Below are positions 31,933 through 40,609 of a stretch of DNA of 44,154 nt, piece after piece. Source of the stretch: CAYVUI01 sp964454745 (GTDB lineage: Bacteria > Planctomycetota > Phycisphaerae > Sedimentisphaerales > Anaerohalosphaeraceae). Location: NCBI GenBank assembly GCA_964454745.1, contig CAYVUI010000020.1:1-44154 (forward strand). The letters are read 5' to 3'. The position numbers and the translations under genes were made by a program. The notes beneath the pieces were generated by a model. It worked only from the letters and a program-made list of their open reading frames with translations. It made no database searches and was not told the origin of the DNA. Position 1 is the first letter of the stretch, and every line of letters begins with the position of its first letter.

Positions 31933-33294
31933 ATGAGAAATACAGATCGAATGGACCGCAGGTCGTTTCTTCGTGCCGGATCGTGCATGGGGCTGGGCAT
32001 GGCACTGGGCAGTTCGCAGGTATTGGCCAATGCCAAACCGGTTCAGATTGATTCCAAGCCGGCAGGTGTGATTACTCCTGAAAAGATTGAGAATGTGCGG
32101 ATTGGTATTGTCGGTATGGGGGTTCGGGGTTTCGAATTTTCCAATATTTTCATGGACCTCGGGGGCAATGAGATCGTGGCAGTCTGCGACATCGTGCCGG
32201 GGAAAGTCGCCCAGGCTCAAAAGATGATTCGTGAAAGAGGACATAAAGAACCCAAAGGATACGCAAAGGGTGAGAATGACTTTGTGCGGATGTGTGAAAA
32301 CGAGGAGATGGATCTCGTCATTGCGGCAACACCGGTACACTGGCATGTGCCGGTTTGTGTGGCCGCGATGAAAAACGGCTCGCACAGCGCAACCGAGGTA
32401 CACGCTACTTATGAACTCGACGAATGCTGGGAGTTGGTTGAGGCTGCGGAAAAATACAACCGCCAGTGCGCACTGCTGGAGAATTACTGCTATCTTTACA
32501 ACGTGATGATGGTTTTGAAAATGGCCCGAATGGGTGCATTCGGTGAGTTGGTTTTTTCGGAATCGGGTTATCTCCATGATGTCAGGCCGTTTCGCTTCGG
32601 TTCGGACGGCTCGTTGCTTTGGCGTGCAAAGGATATGCTTACCCACAACGGCAACCTGTACCCGACGCATGCCATCGGGCCGGTGGCCCAGTGGTTTAAT
32701 ATCAACCGAGGCGACAGGTTCGATCACATGGTCTCGATGAGCAGCCGTTCGAGCGGAATGAATGTTTATGCCAGGGAAAAATTCGGCGAGGATCATCCGT
32801 CAGCCAAACAGGTATATACACAGGGAGATATCAGTTGCACGATGATCAAAACCGCGAAGGGATCGACTTTCACATTGTACTTCGATGCCCAGCTTCCGCG
32901 TCCCTTTAACATGATTTACAAGGTGCAGGGCACAAAGGGAATGTACCTTGGAACCACGGATAATGTTTACCTTGAGGGCAAAAGTCCGTATGACCAATGG
33001 GAGCCGGCGTCGAAATACAAAAAGGAATACGAGCATCCCTTATGGACCCAACTTGGAGACAAGGCCAGGCCGTACGGTCACTGGGGAGGGGATTATCTGA
33101 TGATGTACCGGCTGATCAAGGCTTTCCACCAGGGCCAGCTTGTTGATATCGATGTGTACGATGCCACAAGCTGGAGTGTAATCAGCCCGCTGAGTGAGAT
33201 TTCGGTCGCGAATAAGAGCAAAACGATGGATTTCCCCGATTTTACGCGGGGCAAATGGAAAACCAATGAGCCTCTGGGAATCATCGAGGCGTAA
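31933..33294 (+). CDS. GH109-like Gfo/Idh/MocA-fold glycosidase with Tat signal
   Basis: The product has 453 residues. A twin-arginine signal 'MDRRSFLRAGSCMGLGMALG' (from residue 7) predicts Tat export, so the protein folds with its NAD before crossing the membrane. The Rossmann motif is 'RIGIVGMGVRGFEF'. Unlike plain oxidoreductases it has the GH109 pattern: 'CALLENYCY' (E183), 'SGYLHDVRP' (Y213, H215), 'GNLYPTHAIGPVAQWFNINRGDRFDHMVSMSS' (Y243, H246) and 'DVYDATSWSVISPLSEISVANKS.TMDFPDFTRGKW' at the end. GH109 enzymes cleave alpha-N-acetylgalactosaminides by an NAD-dependent redox/elimination route. Length (about 440-450) agrees. Other sugar specificities are possible. It sits 35 bases after the GH172 gene. 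Confidence 0.82.
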   Translation: MRNTDRMDRRSFLRAGSCMGLGMALGSSQVLANAKPVQIDSKPAGVITPEKIENVRIGIVGMGVRGFEFSNIFMDLGGNEIVAVCDIVPGKVAQAQKMIRERGHKEPKGYAKGENDFVRMCENEEMDLVIAATPVHWHVPVCVAAMKNGSHSATEVHATYELDECWELVEAAEKYNRQCALLENYCYLYNVMMVLKMARMGAFGELVFSESGYLHDVRPFRFGSDGSLLWRAKDMLTHNGNLYPTHAIGPVAQWFNINRGDRFDHMVSMSSRSSGMNVYAREKFGEDHPSAKQVYTQGDISCTMIKTAKGSTFTLYFDAQLPRPFNMIYKVQGTKGMYLGTTDNVYLEGKSPYDQWEPASKYKKEYEHPLWTQLGDKARPYGHWGGDYLMMYRLIKAFHQGQLVDIDVYDATSWSVISPLSEISVANKSKTMDFPDFTRGKWKTNEPLGIIEA

Positions 33295-33311
33295 GACGGG
33301 AGGATGCGGTT

Positions 33312-34403
33312 ATGAAGCGTATATGTATCATCGGGGCAGGCAACGGCGGCAAGGCCATCGCGGGGGATATGACCCTGGCGGGCCATGAGTGCCGTCTGTT
33401 TGAGTTTCCCGAATTTGTCGACAACATTACGGATTTGATGAAAAATCCGACTTTGAAAGTGACGGGCATCGCCCGAACCGGAACGCCGAAGATTGCGATG
33501 GTGACTGCGGATTTGGCTCAGGCAGTTAGGGGCAGTGATGTCATCATGGTCGCCACGGTAGCCCTTACACATGAGCGGATTGCCCGTGAACTTGCCGGCC
33601 TTCTTGAAGACGGCCAGGCGGTGATCCTCTGGCCCGGCAGCGGAGGCACCCTGGTCATGCGGAAAATCTGGGAAGAGTTGGGAATGAATAAGGATGTAGT
33701 CCTTGCCGAGGCGGTTACATTTCCGTATTGCTGCCGAAGCCTGGAAGGGCCCTCGAGTGTGAATATCCACCGCGTGGACGGTCCCAATATGCTTATTGCG
33801 GCACTGCCGGTGACCGATACCCCCCGTGCGATTGCAGCCCTCGAAGAGACATACGCGGACAGGGTAAAGCCGGCCGGGAGCATCCTCGAACCGGCCCTGT
33901 ATAATGTGAACATTATCGTACACCCGGTTGGTGCGCTGCTGAATATGGGCCGGATCGAATACTGCAAGGGGGAGTTTTATATGTACAAGGAAGGGATCAC
34001 CGAATCGGTCAAAAAGGTGGTCTACCAGATGGATGCTGAGCGAATGGCGGTGTTCCGTGCGATGGGCTATCAGCCGTATACGTATGATGAGATCTTCCGG
34101 GACTGCTTCAATATGAGCGTGGCAGAGTTTGCCAAAACCTCGAGCAAGGGGCCGTTTAATATGCAGGACCGGTATGTAACGGAGGATATCCCGATGGGAA
34201 CGACGCTGACCGCTTCGCTGGGCCGAAAGCTTGGGGTGCCGACCCCGACGTATGACTGTATGATTCATCTTGCGTCTGTCGTCAATCATACGCCTTTTTA
34301 TGAGATCGGGCGAAATTTAAAGAATCTTGAACTCGATGATCTGTCGGTTGAGCAGTTGAAAGACTATTTTAAAACCGGCGTAAAGCCCGGTGTAACAACG
34401 TAA
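33312..34403 (+). CDS. Octopine/opine dehydrogenase family protein
   Basis: The product has 363 residues and a strong site (GGGAGG, eight bases). The N-terminal Rossmann motif is 'ICIIGAGNGGKAIAGDM'. The C-terminal helical domain is of the NAD/NADP octopine/nopaline dehydrogenase type, with 'ALYNVNIIVHPVGALLNMG' holding the conserved catalytic His (H204) and 'TEDIPMGTTLTASLGRKLGVPTPTYDCMIHLASV'. Family enzymes reversibly join an amino acid and a 2-oxo acid, for example pyruvate, into an N-carboxyalkyl amino acid, or cleave it oxidatively. It is 15 bases before an MttB-family gene and near an M20 hydrolase. The set suggests catabolism of an N-substituted or methylated amino compound; the actual substrate is unknown. 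Confidence 0.88.
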   Translation: MKRICIIGAGNGGKAIAGDMTLAGHECRLFEFPEFVDNITDLMKNPTLKVTGIARTGTPKIAMVTADLAQAVRGSDVIMVATVALTHERIARELAGLLEDGQAVILWPGSGGTLVMRKIWEELGMNKDVVLAEAVTFPYCCRSLEGPSSVNIHRVDGPNMLIAALPVTDTPRAIAALEETYADRVKPAGSILEPALYNVNIIVHPVGALLNMGRIEYCKGEFYMYKEGITESVKKVVYQMDAERMAVFRAMGYQPYTYDEIFRDCFNMSVAEFAKTSSKGPFNMQDRYVTEDIPMGTTLTASLGRKLGVPTPTYDCMIHLASVVNHTPFYEIGRNLKNLELDDLSVEQLKDYFKTGVKPGVTT

Positions 34404-34418
34404 GAAAGCCTTGAAGAT

Positions 34419-35849
34419 ATGATAAAACACCCGCATACATATTTTGAGAAGATTGCAAGCGAGCAGGAGCTGGATAAGATCATCCAGTCTTCCATGGTCT
34501 TGCTGCGTGACTGCGGGATGAAGTTTCACAGTGAATTGCTGTGCGATACCCTGCGAAGGGCCGGTGCAAAAGTAGATTTAACCTCCGGCAGGGTGTATTT
34601 CAGTGAAGAAATGATTCAGGATGCCCTTACGACGGTACCCGGCAAGTGGGTGCTGCATGGTCGCAGCAGCGACAAAGATGTAGTGATGGGCAATGAGAAC
34701 CTGCTGGTCGCCCCAGGTTACGGAAGTGCGTTTATTTCCAATGTTGACGGTTCAAGGAGATACGCGGGTATTGGCGACCTGGAAAAGTTTGCGAAACTGG
34801 TCTACGGCTGCCCGGAAATCGATATCACCGGCGGGATTATCGTCGAACCCAATGATGTCGAAATTGAGCACCGGGCGATTCGGGTAACCGAGGCCCTGAT
34901 CCGAAACAGCGACAAGCCGTTTATGGGCTCCGTCAGCGGCGAAGAAGCCGCTCTTGAAACGATTGAAATGGCCCGGATCGTAATGGGCGATATCCGGGAT
35001 AAGCCTTCGGTTCTGGCCCTTATCAATATCAACAGCCCCATGACCCTTGACACCATGATGGCCCAGTCCATGGTTGAATACGCCATGGCCCGCCAGCCGA
35101 TACTGCTGACCCCCGGGATTATCCTTGGGATCACCGCGCCGGTTACGATTGCCGGAGCCGCGGCCCAGGCTTTTGCGGAAATGCTCGCCTGTATAACGGC
35201 CTGCCAGGTGCTAAGCCCGGGCTGTCCGGTTATGGTTGGCCTTGGCGGTTTTGCCTGCGACCTTCGTAATGCTACGACGGGCTTTGGCCGACCGGAACAT
35301 GCCCTGGGCATTGCGATCGGTACCCAGATTGCCCGCAAGCTCAAAATTCCGTTCCGCTGTTCGGCCCTGGTGACAAGTTCGCGTCTACCGGATTGCCGAA
35401 GCGGCTATGAACGAATGATGACCGCCCTGACCGCCTGGAACTGCGGGGCACATCTGTGCCTTCAGGCTGCAGGTATCCTCGATTCGATCAACAGTATGTC
35501 TTACGAGCAGTTCCTGATTGATATGGAGATTTGGTCGTATATCAAAAGAATTTCTCAGCCGATTCGGGTCAACGGCCAGAGCCTCGCAGAGCAGATCAAG
35601 AGGGATTCCTCTGCGTTTCTCATGGATCCGCACACCATTGAAAATATGCGGCAGGAACTGTTGACGCCGTGGCTGCTGGATTGTGAACCCTTTGAGCAGT
35701 GGGAAGATGACGGCAAACTCGATTTGTCTCGAAAGGCCGGGGCGAAACTGGAAGATGTCCTGAAAAGGATACAGCCGCCGCCGCTGGATAAGGAAACGGA
35801 CAAGGAGTTAAAGAAATATATGAAATCGCAGGGTGTAAATGTTTCATGA
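34419..35849 (+). CDS. MttB superfamily methyltransferase, non-pyrrolysine type
   Basis: The product has 476 residues, soluble, without a signal. Family segments include 'LLRDCGMKFHSELLCDTLRRAGAKVD', 'VLHGRSSDKDVVMG', 'APGYGSAFISNVDGSRRYA', 'DKPFMGSVSGEEAALETIEMARIV' and 'ILLTPGIILGITAPVTIAGAAAQAFAEMLACI'. MttB enzymes demethylate trimethylamine; the many pyrrolysine-free relatives use glycine betaine, proline betaine, carnitine and similar quaternary amines, passing the methyl to a corrinoid protein. No in-frame amber interrupts the reading frame, so it belongs to the non-Pyl group. No corrinoid protein gene is adjacent; a URO-D-family protein at 18498 could be a partner. The last 11 bases overlap the M20 gene, a sign of coupled translation. 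Confidence 0.88.
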   Translation: MIKHPHTYFEKIASEQELDKIIQSSMVLLRDCGMKFHSELLCDTLRRAGAKVDLTSGRVYFSEEMIQDALTTVPGKWVLHGRSSDKDVVMGNENLLVAPGYGSAFISNVDGSRRYAGIGDLEKFAKLVYGCPEIDITGGIIVEPNDVEIEHRAIRVTEALIRNSDKPFMGSVSGEEAALETIEMARIVMGDIRDKPSVLALININSPMTLDTMMAQSMVEYAMARQPILLTPGIILGITAPVTIAGAAAQAFAEMLACITACQVLSPGCPVMVGLGGFACDLRNATTGFGRPEHALGIAIGTQIARKLKIPFRCSALVTSSRLPDCRSGYERMMTALTAWNCGAHLCLQAAGILDSINSMSYEQFLIDMEIWSYIKRISQPIRVNGQSLAEQIKRDSSAFLMDPHTIENMRQELLTPWLLDCEPFEQWEDDGKLDLSRKAGAKLEDVLKRIQPPPLDKETDKELKKYMKSQGVNVS

Positions 35850-37017
35850 TTCGATTGAAAATCTGCTCGCTTCCATAGACATTGAACGCATGGCTGATTC
35901 GCTGTGGCAGCTTGTCTGTGTGCCCAGCCCAACGTGTCGCGAAAAGGAGGGGGCGTTAAAATTTGCATCCCTGCTTGAAGAGTCAGGTGCAGAGGTGGAA
36001 ATCGACTGGGATATCCCGGAGAGCCCCAATGTGATCGGGCGGCTGAAAGGAACGCGGCCCGGTCCGTGCATTCAGCTTGCCGGGCATGTGGATCATATCG
36101 ATATCCCGCATCCCGATCCCATTCGAGAAGCGGACCGGATCAGCGGCCGCGGCAGTGCGGATATGAAAAACGGCCTTGCCGGAATCCTTGAGATCGTCAG
36201 GCTGCTCAATGAAACCGGTTGTGATTTTCCCGGAGAGCTGCTGATTACCGTATATGGCCGTCATGAAGCTCCGGATGGAGACTCGAAAGGCCTGCTTAAT
36301 CTTCTCGAAAAGGGCTGCAAGGGCGATGCCGCGATTGTTTTTGAAGGTCCGGATGATGCCGCCGCGGTCATGGCCAACGGGATGTGCATCTGGAATATCG
36401 AACTCAAGGATATCAAAGGCTGCCGGCACGAAACGTGTGAACCCGATCGAACCCACAGCATCAGTACGGTCATCGCTGAGATCCTCTTGAAAATAGAAGA
36501 GGCGAATCAGACGTTTCAAAATAATACGAAGGTGTTCGAGCTCTTGCCGCGGGAATCCTTCTTTGTCGGTCAGGTCCACTGCGGGGATTTTTACAACCGT
36601 ATTCCGGACCGGGCGTTTTTACAGGGCACACGCCGCTGGCAGCCGAACCAGGACTTTGATAAAATCCAGCAAAGCGTACGTGAAATGCTCGATAGCATAA
36701 AGCTGCCTGAATCTATCGAGATGAATCATCACTGGATCTACGTAGGCGATTCGTACCAGGTGGATGAAAATGAAAGAATCGTGCAGGCACTGGTCCAGGC
36801 GCATGAAAGAGTGACAGGCCAACCGTGCTCAATCAGGGGCCATAGCAGTGTTACCGATATCTGCCGGATGGTGCGGAATGGGAATATCCCAGCGGTGCTG
36901 TGCGGCTTCGGCACGGAGACCGGTCACGCGGATTACGAGTATGCCCGTTTTGACAAGATGGAGAGCGCATGTAAAGTGGCACTGGCAACGGTGCTGGGAT
37001 ACCTGGAAAGCAATTAA
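35839..37017 (+). CDS. M20-family metallohydrolase (ArgE/DapE type)
   Basis: The product has 392 residues, cytoplasmic. Two-metal motifs: 'LAGHVDHIDIP' (H83, D85), 'GRGSADMKNGLAGILE' (bridging D108), 'VYGRHEAPDGDSKG' (E143, where many relatives have two Glu) and 'FGTETGHADYEYA' near the end (His ligand). M20 enzymes hydrolyse N-acyl amino acids, dipeptides or carbamoyl compounds. It starts inside the MttB-family gene, with AGGG as ribosome site. Together with the opine dehydrogenase and MttB-family protein, it may free an amino group from an amide-linked amino compound. The specific substrate is not known. Confidence 0.87.
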   Translation: MFHDSIENLLASIDIERMADSLWQLVCVPSPTCREKEGALKFASLLEESGAEVEIDWDIPESPNVIGRLKGTRPGPCIQLAGHVDHIDIPHPDPIREADRISGRGSADMKNGLAGILEIVRLLNETGCDFPGELLITVYGRHEAPDGDSKGLLNLLEKGCKGDAAIVFEGPDDAAAVMANGMCIWNIELKDIKGCRHETCEPDRTHSISTVIAEILLKIEEANQTFQNNTKVFELLPRESFFVGQVHCGDFYNRIPDRAFLQGTRRWQPNQDFDKIQQSVREMLDSIKLPESIEMNHHWIYVGDSYQVDENERIVQALVQAHERVTGQPCSIRGHSSVTDICRMVRNGNIPAVLCGFGTETGHADYEYARFDKMESACKVALATVLGYLESN

Positions 37018-37035
37018 CCGAAAGGATTAGATAGA

Positions 37036-38055
37036 ATGAAGGCAGTCGTCTGGATGGGTGGTCAGGATTTCGAGATGCAGAAAGTTCCGAATGCAGTCTA
37101 TGGTCCCGAGCAGGTTCTGATCAAGGTCGAATCGGCCTCCATTTGCACTACGGATTTTCACTACGACGATTTTGACTGCGTACCTCCCATCGTTCCCGGG
37201 CATGAAATTGCCGGTACGATTGTTGAAATCGGCTCGTCTGTGAAGTCCGGTCTTACTCCCGGTCAGCGGGTCACACTCGATCCCGTGCAGCGCTGCTGGC
37301 AGTGCGAGATCTGTAAATCCGGGATATCGCATCTTTGCATGAATCCCCGCCACCTGGGCGATACGGACTTGCCCGGCGGCTGGGCGGAGTATGTCGCCGT
37401 GGATGCGGTCAATGTTTTCCCGTTGCCCGATACGGTTGGTTTTGATGAAGCCTCGCTGACCGAACCGGCAGCGGTGTGCATGGAAAGTTATCGGCGCGCC
37501 CGTTTTCAATCCGGGCAAAAGGTGCTGATTATCGGTGACGGCGCGTTTGGCTTTGTCCATGCCATGCTGGCCAGGCACTGCGGGGCGGAAAAAATTCTTG
37601 TCGCCGGCCACTACGATCCCCGTCTGGAGCGCATCCGCGAAAAGACCGGCTGCCTGGTCTGCAACAGCCACGATAACGATATCAACGAATTTGTCAGTGA
37701 GCATTGCCCGGGTGCGGGTCTTGACCTTGTGATCGAGGCGACCGGTGCCGGGCCTGTGCCCAATATCGCACTAAAAACACTACGACCCCGCGGCAGCCTG
37801 GTGCTGTTCAGTTATGTCTGGATACCGGAAGTGACAAACCTTGGGCTGATCCACATGAAGGAGCTCAATGTCTACGGCGCGTGCCGTTCGCTGGACTGCT
37901 TCGAGAAGTGCATCGAGCTGATGGAAAGCGGGGCACTGGCGATGGACCTGCTGATCGATATTGTCGAGCCGCTGGAAAACTGCCCTCAGGCGATGAAAAA
38001 GCTTAAGGAAAACAAGAAAAATACCTTCAAGGCGATCCTCAAACCCTGGAGCTGA
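37036..38055 (+). CDS. Zinc-dependent medium-chain dehydrogenase, sugar/polyol type
   Basis: The product has 339 residues, starting eight bases after AAAGGA. Catalytic zinc ligands are C37 in 'ASICTTDFH' and H56-E57 in 'PGHEIAG'. The structural zinc site is C87, C90, C93 and C101. The Rossmann motif is 'VLIIGDGAFGFVHAMLA', and 'DLVIEATGAGPVPNIALKTL' follows. It resembles sorbitol/threonine dehydrogenases and differs from the enzyme at 10388 throughout. One base separates it from the UlaG-like gene, and this tight pair suggests oxidation of a sugar to its lactone followed by hydrolysis, which is inference. Confidence 0.87.
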   Translation: MKAVVWMGGQDFEMQKVPNAVYGPEQVLIKVESASICTTDFHYDDFDCVPPIVPGHEIAGTIVEIGSSVKSGLTPGQRVTLDPVQRCWQCEICKSGISHLCMNPRHLGDTDLPGGWAEYVAVDAVNVFPLPDTVGFDEASLTEPAAVCMESYRRARFQSGQKVLIIGDGAFGFVHAMLARHCGAEKILVAGHYDPRLERIREKTGCLVCNSHDNDINEFVSEHCPGAGLDLVIEATGAGPVPNIALKTLRPRGSLVLFSYVWIPEVTNLGLIHMKELNVYGACRSLDCFEKCIELMESGALAMDLLIDIVEPLENCPQAMKKLKENKKNTFKAILKPWS

Positions 38056-38056
38056 A

Positions 38057-38830
38057 ATGCCTGACATGCAGACAATACTGGATACCAAGTTAAAAAACGA
38101 TCAGGCCGGGCTCTGGTTCCTGGGCCAGTCGGGTTTCTGCCTGAAGGCCGGAGAGGTTACGATTGCAATCGATCCTTATCTCAGCGATTCAGTGGGGAAA
38201 ACTTCTCCGAAATTAACCCGCTGTTATCCGCCCCCAATTCTGCCTGAGGCCCTTGACGTGGATATTATGGTTATCACCCATGACCACCTCGACCATCTCG
38301 ACCCCGAGACCCTTGGTCCATACCGGCATAAAGAAAAGACCCTATTCATCGGCCCTCGTTTTGTTTGTAAGAAGCTTGCCGAGTTTGGCATCCCGGCCGC
38401 GAATATCATCAAAATCGACCAGGGCGAAACTGCCGAAGTGAAAGGGATTGCCTTCCAGGGTGTCTATACCGTGCCCAATGAGCCGGATGTGATCGATACC
38501 TGCGGATACCGCGTTGCGTTTCCAAACGGGCGAAGCGTATACCACACCAGCGATACCGGTATGTCCCAGCTTCTGCTCCAGGCGGTGCCGCAAGCCGAGG
38601 TCGGGCTTTTCTGCATCAACGGGATGTGGGGCAACCTTACCGTGGAAGAGGCGGCACAGGTTGCGGTAAAGGTCCGGCCGCGTTTTGCCATCGGCCATCA
38701 TTACGACCTGATGGAGCTTAATTCTCAGAATCCCCGCAGCTTTGAATATGTCCTTGGTTATACGGAGCCTTCGATCGAGGTGAAAATTCTGCAGGTCATG
38801 GAGCCGTTTACATGGGGCAATGATGGATAA
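38057..38830 (+). CDS. Metallo-beta-lactamase-fold hydrolase, UlaG-like
   Basis: The product has 257 residues. The metal motif 'VITHDHLDHLDPETLG' gives H75, H77, D79 and H80, the H-x-H-x-D-H signature. Further metal-site candidates are 'SVYHTSDTGMS' (Asp) and 'RFAIGHHYDLME' (His). The N-terminal 'GLWFLGQSGFCLKAGEVTIAIDPYLSDS' is typical of UlaG-like enzymes, which hydrolyse L-ascorbate 6-phosphate lactone; relatives cleave other lactones or phosphodiesters. It starts one base after the dehydrogenase stop, with GGAG inside the preceding gene. Function as a lactonase for the neighbouring dehydrogenase is plausible but unproven. Confidence 0.85.
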   Translation: MPDMQTILDTKLKNDQAGLWFLGQSGFCLKAGEVTIAIDPYLSDSVGKTSPKLTRCYPPPILPEALDVDIMVITHDHLDHLDPETLGPYRHKEKTLFIGPRFVCKKLAEFGIPAANIIKIDQGETAEVKGIAFQGVYTVPNEPDVIDTCGYRVAFPNGRSVYHTSDTGMSQLLLQAVPQAEVGLFCINGMWGNLTVEEAAQVAVKVRPRFAIGHHYDLMELNSQNPRSFEYVLGYTEPSIEVKILQVMEPFTWGNDG

Positions 38831-38856
38831 ATGCAACTTTTTGACAGGAATTTAGA

Positions 38857-40608
38857 ATGCCGATTGATTCCTTTGGACTTGAATTTATCGATTATATTAC
38901 TTTTGGCCTGTATTTTGTGGTCCTGTGTGCGATAGGCTTCTACGCCGGCCGCAAAAAAAAGACCGACAGCGAGGGTTATTTTCTCGCCGGGCGGTCGCTT
39001 CCGTGGTATGTCGTAGGTACGTCGTTTATCGCTTCCAACATCAGCACCGAGCACTTCATTGGGATGATCGGGGCGGCGTTTATCTTTGGGATTTCCATCG
39101 CGATGTATGAATGGGGCAATATCAACGCATTCAGTGTCCTGATCTGGCTGTTCATCCCGTTCCTGCTGGCCACGCGTGTCTTTACGATCCCCGAATTTCT
39201 TGAAAAACGATACAACAATTTCCTTCGCCAGTTTTTCGCGATTCTTACGGTCATCTGCAACATCTTTGCCTTCCTGGCGGCGGTGCTTTACGGCGGCGGC
39301 CTTGCCTTGCACACCCTTTTCGGATGGCCGCTTTGGTTTGCGATTATTGCCCTTGGGGTCGTGGCCGGTTCGTGGGCAATTTACGGCGGCTTGCGTTCAG
39401 TGGCCTGGACGGATTTTTACACGGTCGTTATTATGATCGCCGGCGGTTTGATGGTGACCATCCTCGGCCTGTACATGCTTTCGGGTGAGGATCATTCCCT
39501 GGTCAAAGGCTGGGAGGTAATGATGGAACGCAACGCCGCCGAGTCGGGCGTCTGGAAAGAGGCTGTCGACCAGAACGCCCAGCAGCTGGTGGCTAAGGAT
39601 ACTTACAATCGCCTTTCCGTCATCCAGCCGGCGACCCACAAAGTCGTTCCGTGGCCGAGCCTGATCTACGGTTTCCTCGCCTCCGGAATCTGGTACAGCG
39701 TCTTGAACCAGTTTATGATCCAGCGGGTGCTGGGAGCAAAAAATATGTACCATGCCCGCATGGGGATCGTTCTGGCCGGGTATCTAAAGATACTGATGCC
39801 TGCACTGGTCGTGGTGCCGGGCCTGATCCTGTTCGCCAAATACCCGGAAGTCATGCTCAAGCCATGGGAAGAAATCCAGCCCGCCGCGGATAAAGGCTAT
39901 GTCCATATGCTCCAGCTGCTCGTGCCGGCAGGTCTTCGCGGGCTCTTCCTTGCCGCGCTGTTCGGGGCGATACAGTCTACGATCAATTCCGTGCTCAATT
40001 CTTCCGCGACGATTGTAACGCTGGATATCTATAAGCGTCTGATCAATAAAAACGCTACGGAAAGAAGCCTGGTCGTTGTCGGTGTATGGTCTTCCGTGAT
40101 CATCCTGGTTACCTCTATCATTATGGCTGGGATGATCGGTGCCATGGGCCAGAGCCTGTTCGTTTATGTACAAACCCTGTTCGCTTTTTTCGCGCCGCCG
40201 TTTTCCGCGGTCTTTCTGCTCGGTGTGCTCTTTAAAAGGATTAACGCCAAAGGGGCAACTGTTGCGGTCATTCTCGGTTTTGGATTCGGCATGCTCCTAA
40301 AGCTCTATCTTGCCAAATCCCCCAATCTCTTCGGCCCGGATGTCCTGCATCTGATCGAGCCGTTCAGCAATCAGTCGCTGCTGCACTGGGGTTTTTCAGT
40401 TTTGGTCTGTGTAATTGTCAGTCTATTCACACCGCCTCCGCCGCAGGATAAGGTGTCGGACGATTTAACGATCAACTGGAAAAAGCTCAATATCTTCGGC
40501 CAGTTGGGTGACAAATGGTACAAGAGCGTGCTGCTGTGGTGGGGCTTGTTCGTACTGATTGTTCTGGGATTAATGGCCCTCTTTTCAAACCTAATCATTG
40601 GGAACTAA
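38857..40608 (+). CDS. Sodium:solute symporter (SSS/SLC5 family)
   Basis: The product has 583 residues, with about 13-14 predicted membrane helices, as in bacterial SGLT-type carriers. Typical segments are 'DSEGYFLAGRSLPWYVVGTSFIASNISTEHFIGMIGAAF' (helix 1-2, sodium site region), 'GGLRSVAWTDFYTVVIMIAGG', 'WYSVLNQFMIQRVLGAKNMYHARMG' and 'LFLAALFGAIQSTINSVLNSSATIVTLDIYK' (sodium-site serines). SSS proteins import sugars, sialic acid, amino acids or betaines with sodium. It lies 26 bases after the UlaG-like gene and one base before the propeller lipoprotein. Given its neighbours, it probably imports a sugar or amino-sugar released outside; substrate is not deducible from sequence. Confidence 0.92.
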   Translation: MPIDSFGLEFIDYITFGLYFVVLCAIGFYAGRKKKTDSEGYFLAGRSLPWYVVGTSFIASNISTEHFIGMIGAAFIFGISIAMYEWGNINAFSVLIWLFIPFLLATRVFTIPEFLEKRYNNFLRQFFAILTVICNIFAFLAAVLYGGGLALHTLFGWPLWFAIIALGVVAGSWAIYGGLRSVAWTDFYTVVIMIAGGLMVTILGLYMLSGEDHSLVKGWEVMMERNAAESGVWKEAVDQNAQQLVAKDTYNRLSVIQPATHKVVPWPSLIYGFLASGIWYSVLNQFMIQRVLGAKNMYHARMGIVLAGYLKILMPALVVVPGLILFAKYPEVMLKPWEEIQPAADKGYVHMLQLLVPAGLRGLFLAALFGAIQSTINSVLNSSATIVTLDIYKRLINKNATERSLVVVGVWSSVIILVTSIIMAGMIGAMGQSLFVYVQTLFAFFAPPFSAVFLLGVLFKRINAKGATVAVILGFGFGMLLKLYLAKSPNLFGPDVLHLIEPFSNQSLLHWGFSVLVCVIVSLFTPPPPQDKVSDDLTINWKKLNIFGQLGDKWYKSVLLWWGLFVLIVLGLMALFSNLIIGN

Positions 40609-40609
40609 G

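Noticed and set aside
33093..34289. Long open frame of 398 codons on the minus strand
   Set aside because: It is antisense to the GH109-like and opine dehydrogenase genes, both with clear motifs; its sequence is low-complexity in character and lacks family features.
34419..35849. Pyrrolysine-type MttB
   Set aside because: The reading frame is uninterrupted by an amber codon and no Pyl genes are present, so the protein belongs with the non-Pyl relatives.
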